From Plakobranchus ocellatus (taxonomy: Eukaryota; Mollusca; Gastropoda; Plakobranchidae): a stretch of DNA of 21,427 bases. Both the position numbers and the translations under genes were made by a program. A model generated the notes under the pieces. That model worked only from the letters and a program-made list of their open reading frames with translations. It was not told where the DNA came from and did not search any database. The first letter of the stretch is position 1; each line of letters begins with the position of its first letter. The stretch is taken from positions 2,883,763 through 2,905,189 of the forward strand of contig BLXT01002238.1 in assembly GCA_019648995.1 (NCBI GenBank), given 5' to 3'. This document shows positions 11,839-20,438 of this stretch, piece after piece.

Positions 11839-14800
11839 CTGGCTATCATCAGATCGAAGGACTGTCCAAACATTGTTCACATGCCTCTCAATCAGCTTCA
11901 GTTGCAGTGCCTCACAGTAGTCACTAGATGATAAGGCATCCTTTCTTGAAGAGATAAAAAGTTTTATCTTATGGTCCAGCCAGTCTACAAATTCCTCTTG
12001 ATCCTCGACCTTAGCTGTAGCTCCACACTCTTTCAAAAGGTCATCTTGGGGTGAGGTAACATCCTGAATAGCCTGATAATTCAGATCTTTAACCTTGAAA
12101 ACAACTGCTTGTACAAGACAACGGGCTAAATCAATTATAAACTCGCGCTTCTGCTGAGCTGTAACATGACCAGCAATTCTTAACAAGGCATCCTTTCTTG
12201 TTGAAATAATGCCAGGGAACTCTGAGTTATAATCAGCACTAAGTTCAAATGACATGATTTCACAAAGTGTGAAAGCAAGCTTAAACTTGAATGACAGTGC
12301 CTGCACCTCAGCTTTAGTTTTCACTGCATTTGTATCAATCTTTTTGAAAGAAGCCATCAGTTCAGAATTTTCTAGCACTTTCTGTGACTCAGCAAGCTCT
12401 CTTTTGTCTAGCACAGAACAGAAATTTTGGTCAAGGAGACACTGTTTTAGTTGATTCCTCCGTTTAGCTCTTGCTATGTTAATATGTTCATACTGTTTGC
12501 AATTTTGAATAGGTAATTGACAGGTGGGACATGGAATGTATCTTGATCCACCGGGATCAAAATTGCTCATATATTGATCCAGTTCATCCACATAAAATAC
12601 ATGATTGCATGAGGGAATTTTCAATAAAAGGCTCTTGCAATGTTGGGGCACATTGCTTTTTTGTTTGTTCTCTTCATTTGTTGCTTTTCCAATACTCCTA
12701 TCCATAGAACAAGCTCCTGTTGATTTTTTGTCTCTATCATGGTGGGTACCTGCTACCATTTCATTGCCTTCTTCTATAGCTGTCACTTCTTTTAAAAGTG
12801 AGGTGCAAACACTATCATGGTCTATATCGCTTCCAATATGCTCATGAATTTTTTCAATTTTGGTACAAACACAGCAAACACACAATTCACCACAAAGGCT
12901 TGAACATTCGTGACCACAATGCTTAATGTCTCTCTTGCATGGTTTATTACACAACTTAATGCTGCAGATTTCAGAACAGAAATTGTCACATTTGTTACAA
13001 TCGCATCCACGTCTACACTTTTCCTTACAAGGGATACATATATGGCCACATCTTTCCTGTGAATCTTTACAGGAACGGTGCCTGCACTTACTTGGGCAAG
13101 GTTTTTTACATGGTGTACATGGTGCACTGCAATAGTTAGAACAAAGATGGCCACAAGGTAGCATTTTTTTACAAATTTCACCACAAGCTTTGTGAACTTG
13201 GCCCTGCAGACAGTGTCCACACGTTCCCTTACATCTGTGACCACATTCAAGGACAGCTTCACAAGGATGAGGACATGCGAAAAGGTCTGGCTTTTGGTGG
13301 CATTTGACTTGCTCTAAATGTCTGCATGGCCACATGTAGTGGACAAGTTTTTCACACAGCCTATGCTTTGAAATCGCTTTGCAGTGTCCACACTGACCTG
13401 AGCACTGGTGCTCACAGTCATCCAATATTTTCTCACAAGGTTGGCAGCATATGGCATTTTCAGCTGGCAGATGGCAAGGAACTGAGTCCTTGTGACCACA
13501 ACTTGGGATTTGCTTTTGGACTGGCACTTCACATTTACCGCAATCCTGAAAACACTTTTTTTGGCAGCGATGACCAAAAATACAACTCTTGGTGCATGGC
13601 TTATTACACTTGTATTTCTCATGGTCTCTATCATAACCATGGCAGGTCAACTCACAAATGTGACCACAAGGCAACACATATTTGCATGGGAGACCACAAC
13701 CTCCTTCTGGCCGATTATCAAAATCCTTAGGGCTAAACATTAAGGCATGCTCTTTCTCAGGGTGGTTTTGGCATACCACTGGTAGTCCATTCCCAATAAT
13801 ATCACAGGAACTTGCTGTGTAAAGAATCTTTTTCCAAAGCTTACTTTGTGAGGAGAGTAACTCTAAGTTTCCTATCACAAAAAGGCCTTTTTTTGCTCTA
13901 GATAAAGCAACACACACTCGGTTTTCTACTTTGAGAAAACCAACTTTGTTGTTCTCATTGCTTCTCACAAGGGATAAGATAATAATGTCATTTTCTTCAC
14001 CCTGAAAATTGTCAACAGAAGTAACACGAACAGAAGCTTTAAACTGAAGGGTTTTCATTAAAGTCTTAATGGCAAAAACCTGACCTGCATATGTAGTCAG
14101 AATTGTCATCTGTGAAGGGTCATAACCTTGGAGAAGAAAATATTCACACATCTTGATAACATATTTTGCTTCAAATTCGTTGGCTTTACTGTGTGTATCA
14201 TTCACACTTGATTCAGGTTCTTCATGCTGAACAAAAAATATGTCCTTTGAAACACCTTTGATGTGGTCATAGGAAGACACAACAGAATGATCTTTGAGGT
14301 TCGGATATATGTGTCTCATAATCATTGATATTTCTGGCCTCATCCTATGTTGCTCTTGAAGCACCACATGTGGAAAGTTGTTCTTAACAAGTCTCTCAAA
14401 GAGTGATATTTCCAAACCAAAATCTTTGGCCAGCTCGTAGACCACAGGGCTAGGGCGAAGCTGCTGATGGTCTCCAATTAAAATCAAATGTTCACATTCC
14501 TTATTCAGAGCAGTGACAATGTGGGCTTCTAGGACCTCTGCTGCCTCCTCCACCACAATGATCTTACAAGCAACAGCTTGAAGTACAGAGCGATATTTTG
14601 CTGCGCATGTGGTAGTCATACCAATGATGCTTGCCCCTCGTAGAATGGACACTGTTTCTTGACTGTTGATTTCTTCTTTTTCAGACAGCACATATCTGTA
14701 TTGATCCAAAAGCAATCTCCTTTCGTCTGATAGCTTTGCCTTATATCGTTCTACCCACAGCTTGTACAATGCAAATCGCTCCTTCATGTTCAAAGTCCAT

Positions 14801-17563
14801 ATATCTTGAATGAATGCCTCTTGCACCTCTGTCATTGGTTTTGTGGTATTAATTTTTCTACTTATTTTGGCAAAACTCCAACGCTTTCCAACTGTCTGCC
14901 AACCTTCATCACTGGCACTGTTCTGCTCTAATTGTTCAAGTTCAAGGGCAGAAACGCGTTTCATGATCGATGCAATGCTGTTTTTTAGAGCCAAAGTCTG
15001 TTCTAAGTATCCTTCATCAATTCTGTCATCAAAATGATCATCTGTTGCGTCTTGCTGTTTAACATCAACCTCAGCTTCAACTTCAACTGAGCTGCCAACA
15101 TCTGTCGTGGGTGCTTTCATTTTGAGTTTCTCAATGTCATCTAATTGTGCATGTAGACTTTTGTGTGACCCTAACAACCAGGCCTTGACATTTTTGTTTG
15201 GGAAAGACTCTTTTTTTTTTCCTAAAAGATTCTGTATTTTCACAAACACTTTTGGTTTCATTACCAATTGTATGATATTATCTTCCAAAATATCTGTTTG
15301 GCAAATGACAAGTATTTCTTGCAATCTTTCAGCCTCAAACACATCTTGTGGTTTAGTATTAAAAATATTTTCTACCAGTATCTCAACATAGAAAAAATAC
15401 AAAGCAGCTCTCTCTTGAACTGGCATTTGTTCTCTTATTATCTGGTTTAATGGCTGGATGTCGCCTCTCAGTATAAGCCTCTTCATGCTCTGCTCAATTA
15501 AATTTGCCACACTCACAGATGGATCCTCTACTCTAGCATTCAACCAGTGCCCCAGAGGACTACCTTTTACCTTAAACCCACTTCCATCACCTCTGCGTAA
15601 AGATTCCATATGTTCTTCACAAATATATGATGAAAGTTTACTTTCACTGCAGATGGCAAAAGCAGTAGCTTCCAACTCCTTTGAAGCTCTTTCTAGTTGC
15701 TCTATCAACCCATGCAGTCTTTTGTGACACATGTTCCGTGAATTTGACACGGATTTGTTATTAAGTAAACGTCCAGTTTTTAAGTTGTTCCTTATGACTT
15801 TTAGATTAAAAGGCTCCAAGCTCTCTGTTTTGCTTCTTCCACCAACTCTGATGATACCATTTTTACAAAACTGAAGAATTCCTTCCAGGAACTGGTCCAA
15901 AGCATGGTTGGTATAGCACACAATCAGAATAGGATTGCTGTTGCCTTGAAGTTTAGTTTTTGTCAATGCCCAAGCGCTGTGGTTTTCCAGAAGAGTATGC
16001 ACAACTTTAAGACCAACATATGTTTTCCCAGTGCCAGGTGGTCCTTGAATAACAGCCAATTTTTTGGTTAAAGCCATTTTCACAGCTTCTCTTTGAGACT
16101 CATTTAAGGACATCTTGTCTGATGGTGGCCACTTTGTTGTTATTAAAACGGGCACATTAACTGAAGCATTGCCTTTCATCAAAGGATGAAGGTCATAAAC
16201 TGGACTGCTTGATTCTCTCAACATATATTCTGGTGGTTTAACTGCCTTCTTACAAGAAACAATGTAATCTTGGAGGGGAAGATGCTCTCTCATTTCTTGC
16301 AATCCCTCAAGAACATGGCAATATGATTCATAATATGCTACCGTTTCAGCCATGACAAACTCATCGTCTGGCGTGGAAGAGAAGACAATGTCAAGACCGC
16401 TTCTGAAATTGACATTCACATACCCTTTCTTAAGATCTTTGGGGTCACGATTTGAGACAGTAGCTATAGCCATTGTTTCAAAACCATCTTTTGAAATACA
16501 AACCAGAGATCCAAAAATGAGGCGCTTAGAAAAATCCCAGTTTACTGATTTTAGCTTGGAAATGTCAAATTGAAGAACATGATCTATGCCATCAATATGT
16601 ATCATCCCTAGAATGTGAACATCAAAGTATAGTCTCAAATCTGATGAACTAAAATGTTTCTTGAGCCCACTTTTCTTAAACTCAATAATACCTTCACGTA
16701 GAGGAGTGATGAAGTCATACCGCATCAGGCGGAACTGTACATCCAAATAGTGATTTGCATCATCATAACTACCTTCTGCAACGATTGGACGCATAAAAAT
16801 TTGTTGGCCTTCTTTGATGTCATCACTTGTTGGCAATACTGAAGCCTGAACAAAGTCATCTGGTGGAAGCTCACCAGAAGTTAACCCCAATCGACTTTGT
16901 GATATTTGTTTACCTGCCTTATATGCCTGACCTGCTTTGATTCCAAGTTCTGATACTTGTGCTGTTAGGTCATTAAAGAGGAAAAACTCGCTTACCTGTT
17001 TCAGCTGAGGTATTGCTGTGATAATTTTGACTGTGATAGTGTTAGTCGGCAAAACCTTCAACATGGTCTCCAAAAGTCTAATCATAGCACCAAGAAAACG
17101 CTTCCCATCTTGCCATTCTTCAAGAGTCATTTTGTCTAAAACAAAAGCAGTTAAATGTTTGTCCAGGAATGGTGTCTTGCAGAGAACTTCTAAGATTCTG
17201 CTGATAGCAGCCCTTTGTAGTTGAGTGGTTATAGCTTTGTCAATGGCTGATACAAACAGACTATACCAGTCCTCTTTGATACTGTCTTGTGTTAAAAAAC
17301 GTTCTATCTGGGAAATTTCACTTGACATGAACAAGGCAAGTTCTCCAGGATCCTCTGCTGAGGCCCAGTCCATCAATCTACCATACGTCATGCCTCGGGA
17401 TTCCTTTGCCCCAGCTACACCTCTTTCATTACCATGATCTCGATAGCATGAGCCATCTCTGCCCATACTACCAAACTCAGATGTTTTGATCAAGCCTTCT
17501 CTGCTCGACTTATATCTACTGAATCCATCTCTCTGCTCTCCACTTTGGTGTCCTGGTGGTCTT
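11839..17563 (-). CDS. ZNFX1: ZNFX1-like SF1 RNA helicase with NFX1-type zinc fingers, giant main coding exon
   Basis: Residue numbers count from the first codon of the open frame at 17709; exon edges are inferred. Conserved ZNFX1 N-terminal region ends in YLDVQFRLMRYDF (about 310-345). Helicase motifs in order: Walker A GPPGTGKT (556-563), CYTNHALDQFLEG (598 on), Walker-B-like VEEAAE (1053-1058), GDHQQLRP (1079-1086), QHRMRPEI (1120-1127), LTTYAGQ (1204-1210), VDNFQGEEND (1232-1241), VALSRAKKG (1267-1275). About nine Cys/His NFX1-type modules span 1336-1617. A further Cys/His pair of motifs follows (SCNHVFYVDELDQYM, then CPTC, about 1699-1726), and then a helical region. Order and motifs match metazoan ZNFX1, an RNA helicase of antiviral dsRNA sensing and small-RNA pathways. 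The modelled length, about 1975 aa from Met82, is close to the roughly 1900 aa of vertebrate ZNFX1. The exon ends at a CAG/GTAAGA donor; reading on adds VRCIR and a stop at 11821. The start is uncertain: candidates are Met82 (17464-17466) or an acceptor at 17564-17565 with an upstream exon. Confidence 0.93.
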
Positions 17564-17630
17564 CTCCATTGTAATGTGGAACCAAAAAAAAAAATATTTG
17601 ACTTTATGCTCAGGAGAAGTGCATCGATTA

Positions 17631-17632
<2 letters not shown>

Positions 17633-17698
<66 letters not shown>
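17633..17698. repeat. (AT)n microsatellite at the 5' edge of the helicase open frame
   Basis: 66 nt of uninterrupted AT. The minus-strand open frame runs through it, producing an artefactual Tyr-Ile N-terminus before the real protein begins. Confidence 0.97.
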
Positions 17699-17701
<3 letters not shown>

Positions 17702-17803
17702 AAAGACATATTCAGAGAACATCAAAGTAAAAAAAAAGGTGGTTATTGTTCAAACGACCAAAAAAATCCCGTATGAAATAGACCTGGTATTTTGACCTCT
17801 TCC

Positions 17804-17804
17804 C

Positions 17805-17852
<48 letters not shown>
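17804..17852. repeat. Second (AT)n microsatellite
   Basis: About 49 nt of AT with one ACAT interruption near 17817. It is followed by a short ACACAC stretch. Confidence 0.95.
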
Positions 17853-17859
<7 letters not shown>

Positions 17860-18013
17860 CACATAGATATAATTATCTATTTATCGTACATAATTATACT
17901 TCAAGTAGTTATTAAAATACATGTGGCTGACCTACTTTAATAATCGAAAGTCTTATATAGGGCATTCAAAGTTATAATAGTGTGTAACATGACAACAATA
18001 ACAGGAAAAAACA

Positions 18014-18080
<67 letters not shown>
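18014..18080. repeat. (AAT)n trinucleotide microsatellite
   Basis: About 67 nt of perfect AAT units, ending at GTAATG. Together with the two AT repeats upstream it makes a microsatellite cluster of about 450 bp just upstream of the main exon. Confidence 0.97.
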
Positions 18081-18780
18081 GTAATGATTATAAAACCTTA
18101 GAGACATGTCACACGGCGTCTTTCTACATACAACATTATAGGTGGGAATTTAGTTTGTGAGGAGAACGATAACCCCCTTCATGCTTCGGAGATTTGATAA
18201 ATTCGCCACGGCATAGTACCGCTACCAGGTGCCGTGATTAATCAACTGCCGACTATTTGATCTGACAGCCGCAGGGCCTCTTATCGCGCGATGCGCTTTG
18301 TGCACAGGAATTGTACTAAAATCGGCTAAAATTTCCAACCTTTAACCTGCCTGAAAACATTACCCAAGGTCTGAAGCGCAATCGAGTTTAGTATCATTCG
18401 AAAGATCATTTTCTCCATTTCAAGACGCACTAAAAATTATGCTGCTGCCTCTAAATTCGGCGATTTTATAGCCTTTTTCCCGTGGTATGAGTTAGTTAAT
18501 AAACAAATGGGATTATTTTGTGATTTTTTACAGTACGTAACGAAATGATTAATTTACTTAAAACTGTGCTGATTAATTTTATACATTTTGGTATCAGTGA
18601 TTACGACACGGTTTTATGTTCTTTTTGTATGCAAAGGGCTTTAAGTGCGGTCTTTTAAAAAATTTTATATGAATTTTTTTTTGTTGTGAAGGTTACAGGA
18701 AACACTGAACACGGAAGGCCTAATTCTCTATCAAGACACAGTTTCAGATCATTTTCATCTTTTTCATAAAAAAAAAAAAA
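18081..18780. other. Upstream region with a CpG-bearing patch
   Basis: No open frame of note. The stretch from about 18150 to 18310 contains many CpGs (for example TTATCGCGCGATGCGC) in contrast to the flanks. With the TATAAAA on the minus strand it is the best promoter candidate in the window. From about 18500 the sequence returns to AT-rich and ends in an A-rich run (18768-18817). Confidence 0.4.
18464..18470 (-). promoter_or_regulatory. Candidate TATA box for the ZNFX1-like gene
   Basis: The minus strand reads GGCTATAAAATCGCC, a canonical TATAAAA in a locally G/C-containing context. It lies in a CpG-bearing patch (about 18150-18480), unlike the surrounding AT-rich DNA. It points toward the helicase exon about 0.9 kb away. 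A start near 18435 would leave a short 5' exon and an intron over the microsatellites at 17633-18080. Possible donors are weak (GG/GTAATG near 18367, CAG/GTTAAA near 18345). This is position-based inference only. Confidence 0.33.
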
Positions 18781-19335
18781 AAGAAAACAAAAAACAAAAA
18801 AACCCAAAAAAAACCACTTTCTGAGAACACAATTCTAAACAAAAACTACATTACACACAAGTTTACCACGGCCGTAGTTTTATTGGCAATCAGTCACAGT
18901 CACAAGTATTTCAAAACAGATGTCCACGAACAACTTATAAGACACCTCATGCTACAAACACTTAGATGCACTGACAATCAAGTCATAATAGACACCGCAT
19001 TCACACATAAAACTAAACTCCATAAATCTAGCATTTCCAAGATCCGCAATCCGATATCGCACACAGATCCAATCCACACCAACAAACTGACAAGCATACA
19101 AGCCATAGAACAGTACATAACAGTATGTCGCAAAAACTTTCCACAAAAGGTTCTCTCAAAACATCACATTTTAGAGCATCACTGCTTACCAATCATACAG
19201 AAATATAACCTTGGCTTAGGTTTACTAGAGGAACAGCGTGGGGAACTTTTACATTCAACTATAGGAAAAATTTTTGTACAAAGATTCAGAATTAATGTCA
19301 ACGTGACCGATGAAAATTATTCAACTTTAAAATAG
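18780..19335 (+). pseudogene. Decayed, probably transposon-derived ORF
   Basis: The frame is open from the A-rich run near 18780 to TAA at 19333-19335, about 180 codons. No ATG start is evident in the 150-codon part from 18883, whose first codon is TTG. Its C-terminal part, HHILEHHCLPII followed by GLGLLEEQRGELLH, recalls a conserved stretch of the form H-x-LE-x-H-x-x-P with G-x-GL-x-x-EQ-x-x-E-x-x-H. I associate that stretch with multicopy, mobile-element-like proteins of invertebrates. That association is from memory and unverified. Codon composition is more balanced than in flanking DNA, and an AATAAA lies downstream near 19603. It appears truncated at its 5' side and may have lost the rest of the element. 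Confidence 0.45.
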
Positions 19336-19869
19336 TTCTTGCACCATCTATATAGTTATATGGCCTACAATCATTGCATTTTGTTGATAAATATATTAAG
19401 TCTCTTTAAGCCTTAAATTTCACCTCATACTGCGCATAGAGTAGTAAAAACGACGCATTAATTGCACTGTTATTGAAGTAGCTATAATATTTCGCTGGGC
19501 CTAGCATTGAGCTGGGCGGTGTATGGGGTCACGGGGTCAGAGCGGTCGGATCAGCTCGAACTAAATGAGCGGCGGCAGACAGCCGTGGACAGTTTATTCA
19601 TTAATAAAAGCACCATGTAACTGTTTTAGATAGAGGAACTCCCACACAACATGCTCTTCACAAAACATGACGAATTTTTCATCACGTCAAAAACGCAGAA
19701 AACTATGTCTGACTAGCATCCAGAGCCTGATTCAATCACCATTAATTTACAATAATATCATGGTGATCTTACAACAGCCAAACTTTTACACCTTCAAATT
19801 GACACTGTTAACAGTTATTGGAAGCAGACTTCAGAAAGACAGAAAGTGTGCATATAGATGTAGGTGACA
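19336..19869. other. Intergenic segment with a short G/C-rich patch
   Basis: The only standout is a G/C-rich patch at about 19495-19590 containing GGGGTCACGGGGTCAGAGCG. I could not fold it into a tRNA or match it to a known RNA. A short frame at 19667-19867 has no recognisable features. Confidence 0.4.
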
Positions 19870-20428
19870 TCATTTTCTCTCCACCTTGCTTTGTTTTCTG
19901 TCCCGACTTCCTTTAGATGCTATCGTCCTTATCGCTACTTTCATCTACTTTTTTTTTCTTCATGTGTAGTCTGGGATAGAATTGATCCACGCGTAAAGGC
20001 GACTAAAACATATTGTCAATCATGAACTGCCTCTCATTCATACATAAAAGACACTGCTTTCTCTCCACCTTGCTTTGTCTTCTCTCCTCATTTTTGCACT
20101 ATCGTCCTGCCTGCCTCTCCTCCCGCTGTCTCACATTCCTTTCCTCCGTAGTCGCCCAGTGCTGGAAAAATTGAGAAGCCTAAACCACAGTGTGGGCGCA
20201 CTGATTGTTGTGAGATGTGACCCGTATGGAAGGAGGGGTGGATCCTGGGATTGAAATGGTGACAGCCCGGCAATAGTGGCTCTCACTCATCAACGCTGAC
20301 CCATGCTGCCCAATCGATTAGCAATGTGTCTCCCTTGTTGAGCTATGTGATAGGAACCGAATTTCAATCAATTTCCATCACTCCAAAATAAAAAAAAAAA
20401 CAAAAACAAAAAAACAAAAAAAAAACTG
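19870..20428 (+). mobile_element. Retroelement-like segment with A-rich tail
   Basis: Two diverged copies of one pyrimidine-rich block (19873-19927 and 20057-20108, sharing TTCTCTCCACCTTGCTTTGT and later CTATCGTCCT) open the segment. They are followed by G/C-richer non-coding sequence that ends in an A-rich run (20388-20425, AAAAC units). The tail fits a polyadenylated SINE-like copy, or the 5' UTR and internal A-run of the ORF1 element that follows directly. No clear target-site duplication or Pol III A/B box was identified. Confidence 0.42.
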
Positions 20429-20438
20429 ACCCCTCTCC

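Noticed and set aside
12822..13262. 146-codon minus-strand frame (Val/Cys-rich)
   Set aside because: It is a shifted frame of the zinc-finger region. Repeated TGT/TGC and CAT/CAC codons leave the neighbouring frame free of stops.
13314..13730. Other 80-134-codon frames on both strands over the finger region
   Set aside because: They overlap the well-supported helicase/zinc-finger coding frame and have no family features.
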